Below are positions 26,380 to 39,225 of a stretch of DNA of 64,000 nucleotides, one piece after another (position 1 is the first letter of the stretch; the number at the start of each line of letters is the position of its first letter). The translations under genes and the position numbers were made by a program. The DNA is taken from assembly GCA_029582165.1 (NCBI GenBank), contig CM055876.1, positions 32,061,317 to 32,125,316 on the forward strand. Direction: 5' to 3'. The stretch is from Portulaca oleracea (lineage: Eukaryota > Streptophyta > Magnoliopsida > Caryophyllales > Portulacaceae). The notes under the pieces are model-generated. The model did no database searches. It was given only the letters and a program-made list of their open reading frames with translations, and was not told the DNA's origin.

Positions 26380-29300
26380 TTTTTTTTTTTGGGGGGGGGG
26401 GGGTTGTGGCGAGGGCCAAGGGGCAATTGAGTGGCACATTTGGTACACCTATACTTTTGATAAATGCACGTGGAGCTCAATGTGGAAACAAAGATATGTT
26501 ATTACTTATTAGTAAAACTCATAGTCTCATATTTAGTTTACGTGGTGTTTCAAATGAATGTTTCAAAAATCTAGGCCTACCAATGGGTATCCCAAAAAGC
26601 ATCAGTTTCCTCAAGTCATATCAGGATAAGATTCTATGAAATCATGTTGTGTTTACAAACCATGCACCAAATGAATGTTTAAAAAGTTTAAGGTTATCAA
26701 TGGATTATCCCAAAACGCATAAGTTTTTACAAGTCATATCAGGATAAGATTCTATGGAATCATGTTGTGTTTTCAGACCATGGTATAAGGGCAAAGGTAC
26801 TCAGGATAAATTCCTTCTTCCTAAAAGCTGAATTGAGAGAATCTATTCTACATCAGTGAATTGTAAAGATGCTTTAAAGGGAACCCTCAAACCTAGGTAC
26901 CTAGCTCTGAAGTATTCATGACAGTACAGCAACTCTTTAGCGTATCACTATGTGAAATACCAATGTTCAACCATCTGTTTCTTCTTTTATCTATATTCTA
27001 CAACTTGTCTTTAGGGGTAATTTCGTTGAATTTACATTATCTAAAGTGAAAAGATCGAAAACTTACATAAGAGTTTCCGCAGACTAATTCTAGAATGTAT
27101 AGTTGATGACTTGATGTGACTGAGATTTAAATTGATGCAAATTTTTGTTTAATAAGGACTGTCTGGTAATTGTGTTTATCTGTGTCAACTTGTCATGTTT
27201 GGCTTTCTGCTACAGGACACTATGCAAAGAGACTTTTTGTCATTGTCTAGCAGTATTAATAAACCATCATCGTCGATTGAGGATTGAACCTTGTTGAGTT
27301 CCTCCTCCATGCTTCAACACCCCAACACTCCCGAAAAAACTATACAAAGAAAAGAGTGGGTGGGATGGGAATATTATGATCTGTTTTAGCTTCTAATCAT
27401 TATTCTGGTTTCGAAAAGTGCAGATATCATGGATGGAAAAGTTTGTGCGGAAGGGGACTGAAATCACTGCTCCAGTTCCAATGACTCCTCCAGGCACAAC
27501 TGGCCTTGGGGGATTTGAAGTCCCTTCATCAAGGGGTGATACTCTGCGTTCTGATGCAAGCAACTTGAATGTCGGGGTTCTTCACCTCATTCCTAATCTG
27601 GAGGTGTTCCCCTTGTTGGCTGATCCAAAAACGTACTGTTGAGATCACCTCTTGCTAACCGTGCTTTTCTAGCTTTATTTGCACTCCACTCTGAAGTATC
27701 TTTCTTCGGGTTTATTGTTTATTGTTATGTTGCTTATGCTGTGCATCTTGCTTCTGAAGGTATGAACCCAACACTATTGATCTCTCAGATCACAGCGAGC
27801 TAGAGTAAGCTATATGCATGGTCTCTGACTACTTTGATAACACTTTATATGTAAACGGAGATTCATGCCACGCTTTATTGTTGATATTGTAGGTATTGGA
27901 TCAGAGTGCTGTCGGAGCATTTGCCCGATCTTGTTGACAAGGTAAAAGATCTTGGTTTGATAAAATTTCAAACTGCTCAACGTATTTGCTGGCCACTTAG
28001 TTGCTCTTTATTGCAGAAATAGTAATATAATTATGTAAACGATCATCCTTTCTTTTTTGTTTTATTTCCCTAACATGTGCCTTATATCAACATGCTGGTA
28101 TGTTCATTTGATCCTTTTCATTGGTTCTATTTCTTGTGTGTAGGCTGTGGCTAGCGAGGGCGGCACTGACGACGCTAAAAGGAGAGGTGATGCTTTTGCT
28201 CGTGCATTTTCAGCCCACTTGGCTAGGTAATTCTATCTATGCTGTCATATGTAATGGATTGTCCTCTTAATTCATATTTTCGGAAGGAAACAACATGCTT
28301 ATGTTCCAAATCAATCTTGCTTGATTCGTCAGATTGTGTTTTTTTCTGTTTCGAAACTTGAACTTTCTCAGTTCCGGTAAAATTTTTGTCTTACTAGGTT
28401 GATGGAGGAGCCTGCTGCTTATGGGAAGTTAGGACTGGCCAATCTCCTGGAACTAAGAGAGGAGTGCCTGAGGGAGTTTCAATTCACTGATGCGTACAGA
28501 AGCATTAAACAAAGGTAACCCCCCCCTCACTTTTTCCTTTTCAATAGACAGTCAATGGGAAGTTACGGAGCATCAATATCCGGACCTTTTAACCAATCTT
28601 GTGATGTGCTGAAATCGATATTGATGTTGCTTTTGGTTTGACTTGTTTCACAGGGAAAACGAGGCTTCTCTTGCTGTTTTATCCGACCTTCTAATGGAGC
28701 TCGATAGCATGCCTGAGGTATGTTCCTTTCTTGCCCCCACCCCCCCCCCCCTAAAAAAAAAAAAACTTTTCTAGACTACGTCTCATAAGAAAACTGTATG
28801 CCTCCATTGAAAATGAAATGAATGATTCCCCTGTTGATAATAATTAACAGGATGCAAGACTGTGTTCATTGATCGAAGGTGTCCTTGCAGCAAACATATT
28901 TGACTGGGGATCCCGTGCATGTGTTGACCTTTATCACAAGGGAACCATCATAGAAATCTACAGAATGAGTCGCAAAAAAATGCAACGACCTTGGCGGGTA
29001 AGTGGACCGACGCTCATGTCTAAACTTTGTTAAGTGTTGTTGTCATGTCCCTATGTGCCTCATTTTAACTTGTCTATGATTCTGTTGTGCCTTGTGTGCA
29101 TTCAGGTGGATGATTTTGATAAGTTTAAGGAGAGAATGCTGGGATCGGGTGAGAAGAGGCCACCACCTCACAAAAGAGCATTGCTGTTTGTAGACAACTC
29201 GGGTGCTGACATTGTCTTGGGGATGCTTCCTCTTGCCCGAGAACTTCTTAGACGTGGAACTGAGGTCGGTCCAGACATTTATTTTTCACATTAAAATCAC

Positions 29301-30704
29301 GATAGTAGATTGTTCTGCTAGACTAGACGCATTATTTATATCAAATTATTTTTGCTTACAAGGTTACTGGTGAATGGTTTTGCAGGTGGTTCTAGTGGCA
29401 AACTCGCTGCCTGCTCTGAATGACGTAACTGCTATGGAGCTTCCCGACATTGTTGCCGAGGCTGCAAAGGTATATATATTTATGTTTCAACACTGCAAAA
29501 ATGATGCCTACATTTGGAGTCGTCGGTCTTGGCCATAGCTTATGGGAAAGCGTCACTGGTGTTGGTAGTGAGAGCTTGGAAGATGATTGACCTTTTTCCC
29601 TTTGTTGAGAAGGGGTAATTGGGAAAATTGACCCACAAGGCCCCCCAGATTGCCTAACTTACATGAAATAGACCCGAACCCACAATGGCCCCAGTTGATC
29701 TTTCACAAAATTGTTCATTTTTTGCAAGACAAGCTTCTCCGCCTAAAAATAAGGCGACCTTTAATCAACCCGATCAGAAAATGACCCAGCCCAAACTCAG
29801 ACCCAATCCGAACCTTGTTGACTCGAACATGACCTGACCCAAATGACCTAATTGTTCCAAAATGCGCATATTGGGATTGAAACTCACAATTCTCAGTAGG
29901 AAAACTATATTTACAGATAGGAATGCTCTGATCATTTATGCAGTTTCTAGAAATGGTCCTCGTGCTTATGGTATCGTAACATGTGAAATGTGGTGGTGTA
30001 AATGTTGAATAACTCGGTTCCGTTTCTACTCTCCAGCATTGTGATATTCTGAGAAGAGCTGCCGAAGCGGGCGGGCTTCTGGTGGATGCAATGATGAACA
30101 CCCAAGACGGTTCTAAAGAAGACTCAACTTCAGTGCCGCCTCTCATGGTTGTTGAAAACGGGTGTGGCAGTCCATGCATTGACTTACGACAAGTCAGCTC
30201 CGAGCTAGCCGCTGCTGCAAGAGATGCTGATTTGGTATTTTGAAAAAACAGTTAATAACTACCTTCAACTGCATTTTGCTGTATGATTAACCAGAGTTTG
30301 TGGCTTTGCAGATCATTCTGGAGGGCATGGGCCGAGCTATTCACACCAATTTTAATGCTCGTTTCAAATGTGACGTTCTCAAGGTAAGACTATACCAAAT
30401 TGTAAGGTTATGTTCTTTAGAGAGGTAAATACCGTTTACCCAACCCAACCCAAGTTTATCCATCTTGTTTTTAACCCTTAACTTTTCGACGTTTTCTTAA
30501 ACTTATCCAACCTTTACCTTGCACAATGATTCGTTGTTTGTGGTTTAGTAGTCCAGGTGGATTCAATCGTCAAGTTTGGGGTATAACTTGGGGTTTTGAA
30601 TGTTTATTTGGCAGTTGGCAATGGTGAAGAACCAGAGACTAGCAGAGAAGTTGCTCAAGGGAAACATATATGATTGTGTTTGCAGATTTGAACCTTCAAC
30701 TTGA
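20385..30704 (+). CDS. PANK2: Bifunctional pantothenate kinase / 4'-phosphopantetheine phosphatase (PANK2 type)
   Basis: 22 exons: 20385-20640, 22392-22604, 22808-22866, 23126-23242, 24101-24220, 24309-24403, 24494-24587, 24693-24824, 25452-25564, 25868-26060, 27424-27632, 27760-27804, 27893-27941, 28144-28226, 28398-28514, 28654-28717, 28851-28997, 29106-29264, 29386-29469, 30037-30234, 30312-30383, 30615-30704. They join in frame to 902 aa, the usual size for plant PANK2. The N-terminal half is a eukaryotic pantothenate kinase (first step of CoA synthesis): LALDIGGSLIKL near 80-91, GGGAYKF 179-185, Glu202, NIGSGVSI, Arg264 and GGGTYWG 271-277. Glu202 and Arg264 align with the catalytic residues lost in animal PANK4, so the kinase is probably active. 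The C-terminal DUF89 half has FVDNSGAD (730-737), [11 protein letters not shown] (760-770) and EGMGRA (853-858), the metal-dependent phosphatase signature that removes phosphate from 4'-phosphopantetheine or its damaged forms. It is probably cytosolic. The first 75 residues are acidic and variable. Confidence 0.95.
22121..22147. repeat. Poly-T tract in PANK2 intron 1
   Basis: A run of about 27 T residues, a likely length-polymorphic site or insertion tail. It lies well away from the exon 2 acceptor at 22391. Confidence 0.8.
23384..23423. repeat. (TTA)n microsatellite in PANK2 intron 4
   Basis: GTTGTTGTTATTATTATT-type run, about 13 trinucleotide units. Intronic. Confidence 0.85.
26336..26404. 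repeat. (ATT)n, T-tract and G-tract cluster in PANK2 intron 10
   Basis: About 13 ATT units are followed by 12 T and about 14 G residues. It is purely intronic. The 66-codon open frame over it is an artefact of the low-complexity sequence. Confidence 0.85.
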
Positions 30705-30824
30705 TACAAAATTACAAACCACAAAAACAGTTTCAAATAATTTGATCCAAATAATTGATATATAGAACATTAGAATTTGTAGGGTTCTATATTTTCTCAT
30801 TTCGCAAGTTGTAAATCTTGTATT

Positions 30825-30830
30825 AATAAA
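30825..30830 (+). terminator. PANK2 polyadenylation signal
   Basis: AATAAA lies 121 bases after the PANK2 stop codon, with T-rich sequence around it. The position suits a plant near-upstream element. Confidence 0.55.
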
Positions 30831-31490
30831 GTATTTTCCTAGTGATTTTATCCCAATAGAAATATCCAATCTTGCGGTAATTTTGGACTCCACTAGCTTG
30901 GTCAAGTTGTTGCTAAAATATATCTCTGTGTTCGAATTCCTATTCTTGAATCTTGACTGATTTCATGTTCCCACTTATTTCCCTTTTCCCATTTTTTCTC
31001 TTTACAATTGATTCCCCTCTTAACAGCTCCATCACAAGGGAAAATGAAACTCGAGATTGGCCGTACATATTCTTTAGAGTGGTAAGTTAGGTTTATTCTT
31101 GCTTAATTTTACATTATCTTACCTTATTCGATTTCTTAAAAACACTCAAATCAAAGTCAAAATTTTAATTATAAAATATCTTTACCCAACCGCTACTTCA
31201 CCTACCACATATTTTGTCCTTATCATTCATTTCCTTTTCTTTCCTTTACTAAACCTAACTTGATCATAACATTCTAAAAAATAGGGGAATATTCTCCAGT
31301 TAAAATTGAAAAAGAGATCAATAAAGATTAAAGATTTGGTTTTTAATTTAGAAAAATAATCACCAAATCTTAACAGTTATGATAAATTATGTTTAATTAG
31401 CTTAATCCATTTTGATTAGAAAAGAGTGTAGTCCATTAAAAGGTAGGGTAAGGTTATTTCCATTAATGAGTCTTCATAATACAGCTAGAG

Positions 31491-31562
31491 CTGCACTTGG
31501 TCTAGTGGTATGATTCTTGCTTTGGGTGCGAGAGGTCCCGAGTTCGATTCTCGGAATGCCCC
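31491..31562 (+). tRNA. tRNA-Pro(UGG)-like gene with damaged acceptor stem
   Basis: From the D arm to the 3' end this reads as tRNA-Pro: TGGTCTAGTGG (A box), an anticodon stem CTTGC/GCGAG around loop TTTGGGT with anticodon TGG (31523-31525), and a perfect T arm CCGAG-TTCGATT-CTCGG (B box). The 3' strand of the acceptor stem is AATGCCC, but the 5' strand is CTGCACT, leaving only 4 of 7 pairs where the functional gene has GGGCATT. The promoter boxes look usable, but RNase P processing and charging should fail. I call it a probable tRNA pseudogene or a copy recombined at its 5' end. A C-rich run follows at 31577-31593. Confidence 0.75.
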
Positions 31563-31913
31563 ATTTTCGTTTTTTTTGCCCCCCCCCCCCCCCAAGCTTC
31601 TAGTTTAATTCAACAAATCACAAGTCTAACGACAATCAAATTCAAACTATTTGTGTTCAATAATATTTGGTATTTATCAAATCCCTAATATTTTCATTTG
31701 TTATTTGGCGGGCACTTTAGTAGGCATCTTTAAATAATCATAGCTAGTGAAATCCATGATATCGTTGAATATCATGATGATGAATATAGCATAAAATATA
31801 ATTGTGGATATAAAGTGGGCTGAACTCCAATTGTCTGTTTACGTGTCAATCTGGAAGTATACAACAAATTCAAAAGCACATTTAGAATCTTAATTAATCC
31901 AATCAAGTTAATA

Positions 31914-32172
31914 CTCCCTCCATTCCATATTAATTGTCATTTTGTTAACTATCACGGTCTTCAATGTCACTCTTTGATTGATAATTTCTCATAAAATATT
32001 TTATGAACAATGACAATATTATACTTTTACGATAGTATTTTTCGTTACGAATCTAATTATAGTAATTTTATATAACAAGTCATTATATATATATTGAGAA
32101 ATTTATAGTCAAAATTTTTAATGTTTGACTGTACAATTTCCAAAGATATCAATTAATATGGAACGGAGGGAG
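31914..32172. mobile_element. Stowaway-type MITE, complete (TSD TA)
   Basis: The inverted ends CTCCCTCCATTCCATATTAATTG and CAATTAATATGGAACGGAGGGAG are flanked by TA at 31912 and 32173. It is 259 bases long and non-coding, as expected of a Tc1/mariner-derived MITE. Confidence 0.85.
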
Positions 32173-32174
32173 TA

Positions 32175-34782
32175 AATCCTTCTTTAATTGACTAGGAAGC
32201 ACCACCAAACCAACACTTAAAACGTAAATAATGAACTAAAATTGATGTTCCCAATAACATTCCAAATGAAAAGCATGAATTGAAAACAACTCTAGTCATG
32301 TTAGGTTAGGACCCATGGTTAGAATCTAGGTTTGTCTTTTGACCCCCCCCCCCCCCTTAATTTGAGTCACTTTTTTTGGCAATATTTGTGATCGTATCCA
32401 AACATGATTGAAAGAAGAAATTAAAGAAGAATTTGTGAAACCAATATGATATGATAATGTGAGGACCAATACTAAAAAATTTGGCATGCCTCAACATTTA
32501 GGGATTAGGATCTAATAAAGTGCATGCCCATTCACATGTTACAATGTTGCTTTACCTATCACAAGTTTTACTTTCTCTAACTCTAACTCCCTCCTCTTTT
32601 TCTCTTTCATCCATCTCCTCCTCTAATCTCACCACACACTTACAAACATTACTATGAATAAGTACAACAGAGCTTATAAAATATAAGTTTATTTGTAAGG
32701 GTAAACTTAAACTATCTCTAAAAATCACATACTCAAGTAGAATTCAATCCAAACTATTCTTTTATCGATCAAGTATAAGAGAGTGTAACTTAAAGAAAGA
32801 AAGGTAAGTAAGTAGGAAATGTTAATAAAATTGTGTAAGTATTGGTAGATAGGTCATATTAGTCACATAATTTATTAAATATTACCAATTTTAAAAAAAA
32901 GTTAGCGTGAGTAAGGCAAACTATATTAGTTAGATCGTTTACTAATATATGAACTTTGAAATATATATTATATAAGGTATTTATGTAGTTTAAATCAGGT
33001 AAGTGAAGTAATTAAAGTAAAGTAGGTAAAATTTTGCTTATAAGTCTAAAGAGTGCTGGCATTAAAATGCCATCAAACTATTTTAAATTATAAAAAAGAC
33101 CACTGTTTTTTATTTTTAGTCAAAAATACCACTTAAAATATTTATATTGTTAAAAATTCCACTTTAGTAAAAATGACTGATTATAGAGGATTAATTATTC
33201 CTTTTTGATTTATTTTAACTTGTTTCTTGATCATTAACATTTAATGAAAAACTATTAACATTTACATAACTAGTGCTAGATGTTAACACGTTAGATCACT
33301 TGCAATGGCAAGGTAGTAAAAACTGATTGGAATGACCGAATGAATAAATTTCACAATGGTGAGAGATTGATTAAGGAGAGAAAATGACATAGAGTAAGGT
33401 GGGAGTGGGAGAGGAAGAGGAAGAGAGAGACAGACACAAAAAATAATTGAGAGATTGATTAAGTGACTCAATTATCAATGAATGTCACATTATCTTCAAG
33501 TAAAAAATAACTCACGGACATCAATTTTGAGAGAAAGTCAACCGATTTTAATAATGGATACATTTGTTCGTTTTGACATGTAGGATTAGGGGTTAGGTCG
33601 ATGTACTAACGATTATTATCATCTTCTACTGATTAGCAATAACAGGAAGAGAATAGTTTCATTTTGTAGCTAAATAACAATTATAGATAACAAATAATTG
33701 AGGGATTGATCAAGCGTGTTTATAAGTGATTATAACTATCAGTCTATCACAAGCAATTGGATAATTAGTTATATATGATCAACTATTTATTTTGAATTAT
33801 AAAACATAGCTAGTGTTTTTTCAATCGGAAAACTATGCATCCATGTGGTTATCCATTAGCCGCGTATTTAGATGGATGTTCAATTAGACTGTCGATGATT
33901 AGTTAATTATGAAGTGAATGTGAGCACGCGCGGACACTGCATATTAGTCTAGTCATACTCGTGAAAACCATACTAACATGCATAGACCATTATTTTCCTT
34001 CTTTCTTTTTTTTTTTTTTTTTGGGATGATAATAATAGTTCACATCATTTTCCACGTACATACCATATCCGGCCAAAAAAAAAAAAACAAAAAAACGGCT
34101 GCGCCCGGCAATGCTAGTGAACAAATTACTTATAAAGACATACGTATATGTAGAGACAATGTGGGAAATCAAGTAAAATATTAATGACATGATGATTTGT
34201 TTTGGTACTAAAAAGCCAAAGCAAGATGACAATATATCTTCCCCCGTGCGACAACTGACAACAAAATCCCACCCACCTCACTTTGTCTTCCAACCACGAC
34301 AAACAAAATTTCAATAATACTCAAAATCAAAAGCAAATTAAATTACATCACCACCTCATACTCACATAATTCACTACTAATATAACGACATGCATGCCCC
34401 TTAATATATATTCATCGTTTCCCCTCTTTTTGACTTCACTATGTTCCCATTCACACCCTTGTTTTCTTTCCTTACCAATAATCTAATTTGGCATGCATGT
34501 TAATTACGTGGCATGGCCCACCTCACTACACATTAACTCAAATTATAAGGTAAAAAAAAAGCACCCCCTTCACATGTAATGTAAACATCAAAACTACATT
34601 CATCCATACGGTTAGAAACACTAGCTAGCTATAGTCGATAGGAAAACCCTAATAAACGTAACTTAATTAATTTCTATCTTCAACATGGGGAGCTATTTAG
34701 GGTACGTTACGAGTGAGATCAGATCATGTAGATATGAAGAGGATAATAATTAAGATGATTAAGATGATGTTTTTTTTAGGGT
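32175..34782. other. Intergenic region 3' of the Dof gene
   Basis: AT-rich with a C run (32343-32356), a pyrimidine/purine-rich patch near 33360-33430 and a poly-T/poly-A pair at 34006-34090. No gene, RNA gene or complete transposon recognised. Confidence 0.5.
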
Positions 34783-36584
34783 TTAGACCAATGAGTTTGT
34801 GGTGGATGGTTGAAAGCCAGCCATCATACCAGTCCAAGGGCCAGCATTAACATTGTACCCAAACGACGACGTCTCCTTGTTGCCATGGTCTTGCCATTCA
34901 AGGGACAAAAGCTTAGGGTTTGGCTTCACATCCATCAACCCTAGATGCCCACTTTGATGATGATCATGATCATGCTGATCATGATGATGATTTCCATGGT
35001 GGTCAAAGGGGAGCAATAATCTTTGATCCATGAAACTAATCCCACCACCATTTGAATTATAATTCCCTTCACTATGAATCATATCACCACCACCAACTCC
35101 TCCAAATGGAATCCCACCACTTACAGACATGCCGCCATTGTTGAAACCACCCAACACCACTCCAAACTGGTCCCCACCACCACCTCCGCCGCCACCTCCA
35201 TTGATTCCGGCCCCAAGAAAGTCATGATGTCCCCGGCCCACCAACGCCTCGTACTTGCTCTCCATCGACTCCGGCCCCAAGAAATCAATCGGCCTAATCA
35301 GACCACCACCACAACCACCGCCGCCGCCCTCCATGAATTCCGCCCCGGACCCTCCTCCGGCGAGGCTCATGTGGGCCCCAATGAGGCTGGCCAGGTGCGG
35401 GGGGATCTGCACTGGTGGGAACGTCGAGAGGTGGAGATCCGTCGGGTTGGTGGCGGAGTTTGATCCAATAGCTGTGATCGAGCCCTGGTCCACGGACGAC
35501 GAGGATGATTTCTTGGAGCTTGATTTCTTGTTCTTGCGACAGCCGCCGCCAACCGGGATGTTCCGGAGAGTGCCGCCCTTGGTCCAGTACCGCCGGCATG
35601 TCTTGCAGAAGTAGCGAGGCTGAGACAGGCTGTAGTTGTTGTAGTAGCAGAACTTGGTGTGGGTGGAGTCGCACCGCGGACACTTGAGGTTCTGGTCGTG
35701 CTGGGGCCGCAGCCGCCTCTCCATTAGTGGGGCTGGACCTCCTCCGGCCCGGGAGGAGCATGCTGCGGCTAGCATGCAGTCTCCTCCTGAAGGGGACGAG
35801 GATGAGTCTAGCCCTGTTGGTATGTCCTCCGACATTGTGCCCTAATATTACACAATCAATTAACCTCGCATTACTCTACATTGTGACTATGGATAATAAA
35901 TGTATCTTAATGTTTTAATTTAAATAGGTAGGAATATAATTAAAATGGTCTAAATGTAATTGAAGATGGTGAAGAATTATACAACATTTATCATTACATT
36001 ATACTCTCAACCAAGCATATTAGCACCGTATATTTAGCCTAATTGTTACTCGTTCTTTAATTACTCCACAAACCCATGTCATATGTATTTATTTAAAAGT
36101 GGTAAGAGGGGATGTTTGCACTTTTTTGGGATCCAAATTAAAGTGAAAAATATTGAGAAATTACATATTTCAACACGTATTTGGATTTGAAAAGACTGGA
36201 AAAGTTTGAGTAATAATAGCATATAAATGGAGCCACCCTAAAAGGCTAAAGACACCCAAAAGAAAAGAAGTAATACTAATGACAATAGTCCATCATGATA
36301 CCATGATATAATACATATATTCAAGGTAAGAAACAAGCTGCAATGTTCTTGTTCCTCAGTATTAACCCACTAAAAGAAGAAATTGACCATATATGCAACT
36401 ATGAAGGCTAAGATTGTCATTACCTGAGTTCATCACATTCATCAACTTATTAAACTTTCGAGATCCATACATAAGACCATGTAATGATGAAGCTAGTAAT
36501 GGGTGATGTAGGGATATGATGTACCTGAAGCCAGTCAGAAGAATCCATGCAGACTTGGAGAGAAGAATGCGCCATTGATGACAT
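34783..36584 (-). CDS. DOF5.6: Dof zinc-finger transcription factor, DOF5.6/HCA2 type
   Basis: Two exons on the minus strand: exon 1 36584-36525 (20 codons, ATG at 36584) and exon 2 35841-34783, with a 683-bp GT-AG intron, giving 372 aa. The Dof domain starts at residue 73 with Cys74-X2-Cys77-X21-Cys99-X2-Cys102 and ends [18 protein letters not shown]. It binds AAAG-core DNA in the nucleus. The exon 1 peptide [13 protein letters not shown], the ERRLRPQHD lead-in to the finger, the internal RPIDFLG and [11 protein letters not shown], and the C-terminal [14 protein letters not shown] and TTNSLV are shared with Arabidopsis DOF5.6/HCA2, which promotes interfascicular cambium formation. The middle is Gly-rich and there is a His/Asp-rich stretch ([10 protein letters not shown]), both typical of low-complexity activation regions. 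GC content is well above the surroundings, which creates long antisense open frames that are not genes. Orthology is inferred from these motifs. Confidence 0.92.
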
Positions 36585-37755
36585 GGTTTGTGTACTTTGA
36601 AGAAGCTCCCTGCTCAATATATACCCCCCACAGAGGAGATAGATAAAGAGAGAGAAGAATTAGAAGTAGTGAAGTGGATGTGCAAATGAGAAGAGGCAAG
36701 AGTTGTGAATAAGAAGGAAGAAAAAGAGAGGAGAGAGAAGTTTAGAGAAGAGAGATGGATATCATGATGACTATATGGACCCACCCTCATCACCACCTTG
36801 GCCTGATATCTAGCTACCTGTACTAATACTAATACTCTCCCTTCAAAACACCTAAAACTGCGGTGTTCATCCAAGCGTCGGCGGAGGGACCCACCTCTGT
36901 TTCCTGCCTACGTCATGCATGGGACACTGACGGCTCTGATATCGTCCTGGGTCTACTCAACCCGTTGGATTGAGAACCCTACGTCACATCCACATACATA
37001 CAGATTTTAATGAAAAAAAGTCAGGGGAATTGGAAAAGAAGGAAGTGGGGCCCGGAGGGGGGTGGTCTAAAGATGACGTGGTCCATTGTCCGACGTGACG
37101 GAAACAAACGCATCCAAGAAGCTGCATAGAGAGAGAGATAGTAAGTTTAGAAGAGGAGAATTGAAGAGGGAATAATAAGAGGTGCTCGTCGTTCAATAAA
37201 GAAAGCTAAAAACGGGGGCCCGAACAAGAACCGACCCAAAGACAGACAGGATGGAAGATGGCGGGCCCACAGTGGGCCCCTCAAGCTCGCCTCCTACAAG
37301 CAAAGCATATATTCCTTCCCCTCACATCTCACGTGCCTACCCACTGCTTCCATCTCATCACCTTCATCATCATCATCATCAATTCATCATGATCAGAAAA
37401 TCTTTGAGAGTAATCTCCCAATATTAGCATTGCCACTTGGAGTTTTGATTGGTTAATGTATATGTATGTATGTACTTTGGCCATATCATTACCGTCATTC
37501 TTACCTTAGCATGCAGTACTACTCTCTGCCATGTATATGACATTGAATTGATGGTATATTATGTACATATATTCTCACTACCAAGTAGTGATATATGCTT
37601 TTGTTTTCTAGTATAACAAATATCTAAAATTCTAAACCAAATTCATTCACTTCAATTTTTGTGGTCCAACATAGCTTGTAGTAGTGTTTTTATCTAGTTC
37701 GAATATTTAAATTGACCCGATTGATATAATTTAGATAAATTTATAATTGATTTGG
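36585..37755 (-). promoter_or_regulatory. Dof gene upstream region
   Basis: The first 150 bases upstream of the ATG are CT-rich on the minus strand (GA-rich as written, 36640-36760), which suits a plant 5' UTR. Further up are GGGCCC-type motifs at 37215 and 37271, a CACGTG G-box at 37331 and CATCAT repeats at 37365-37381. No second gene is seen. The start of transcription cannot be placed. Confidence 0.4.
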
Positions 37756-37756
37756 G

Positions 37757-37917
37757 CCCCGTTCTTTTATGCGTTAACGCACCCAAACACAACGCAACAC
37801 ACCGTAATATAATGCAAATTACCATTACTTTTTAACTATTTCCATCGCAACTTTATTAATGCCACCTACTGCAACTAATCGTAACGCAACGCAAACACAA
37901 CGCACAAAAGAACGGGG
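37757..37917. mobile_element. MITE with CCCCGTTCTTTT inverted ends
   Basis: The left end CCCCGTTCTTTTATGCGTT is mirrored by AACGCACAAAAGAACGGGG on the right. The inner part repeats AACGCAAC. It is related to the element at 41047-41178. I could not define a target duplication. Confidence 0.65.
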
Positions 37918-39225
37918 TGGTCGAATTTTTAGAATATGATTGATTTGATCGAAGAATTTGGATAGTATTTCTCTTAGTTATACTGTACTAATTTGATTTA
38001 AACCATATATATATTTAGATATATTCAACTTATCTGACGGCCTAAAATTGTTTTGATAAAAGATTGATATCAGTTTTTAATTTTTATCTCATTTTTGTCA
38101 ATGTTGAACCCATCTTATGCAAATCGGGATAATCGTCCAACTCTAATTGGTCTTTTTAGAGAAATTAATTCTTCAAAGACAATAAATTTCATATACACAC
38201 ATTGATAAAGTTTCTCCCTGAACATTGAGTAATATTTTTGACAGTTGATCAATTTTTATATCTACCCTTGTTCACATAAATTTATTTTGATTATAAAGAT
38301 TGATTACATATACGGTTATGTATCTATGTAAATTCAAAAGCTTGATTCATGTACTCAGACTGTTCAACATAAACTTAATTACCAAGTATATTATAATTAA
38401 CTTCTGCAAATTATAATTAATACATATATCTTAGATATTATGGGTGGATGAGTATCTTTAGCAAAAATGTACGTATTTTTCTCTTGCCTTTTCCCTTAAA
38501 TTAAAACTTGGAGGAATACTACTGGTCACATGGGTTATATTTTGGTTGATTAAAAGATACAAATTCTCACAAAAATGTATAATGAAAGGCAAGATTACAA
38601 AGTCATATCTTTGTATTAATTCCTTTACTATATATTTTTTTCTTATTTGATTTTAGTGTGCGATAAAGCTCAAAATTTTTATGAGATCATGACAAAAAGA
38701 AAAAGAAGAAAGGAAAATGAAAAGGGGGATTTAGAATACCGTAGAGTAGTTATAAATATACCAATTTTTGAATCTAAGAAATAGTAATATTTCCAATATT
38801 TAATTAATGGATTTGAATGTGATGATGATAAAAAATGAGGATAAGTTAAAAGATAGGAGATCTGATGTAAAATGGAAAAAGTAGTTAGATGGCTTCTTGA
38901 TGACAACAACATACAGTCCACATATATAGTTTAAGAATTGATGAGTATGTTAAATTCAAATAAATATGGGCTCTACTTTTGATGGTGTTTAACAGAATCA
39001 CTGCTATTCATTAAGATGCTTCACTCTCAAGCAACCTTTATGCCACAAAGTCCCAGTCTTGTATACATAAATAATGGTACACACACAGACAGACCACAGT
39101 TCAGATTTTCAACTTCAACAGTTGATAACCTAAGGCCTTCTGACCCATAATCATTGTTTTTAAATACAGAGCCAGCCAGTTTCATTTAAAAAAAAAAAAG
39201 AAAATTGTGTATTTACAACTATATT
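37918..39225. other. AT-rich intergenic stretch
   Basis: No gene or paired inverted ends identified. The open frame at 38679-38921 (minus) is low-complexity and unsupported. Confidence 0.5.

Noticed and set aside
29715..30179. 154-codon minus-strand frame near the PANK2 3' end
   Set aside because: Covers intron 19 and exon 20 of PANK2 in antisense, no domain.
35074..35845. Several 60-155-codon frames opposite or out of frame with the Dof gene
   Set aside because: Shadows of the GC-rich Dof exon; the Dof frame has the zinc finger and conserved ends.
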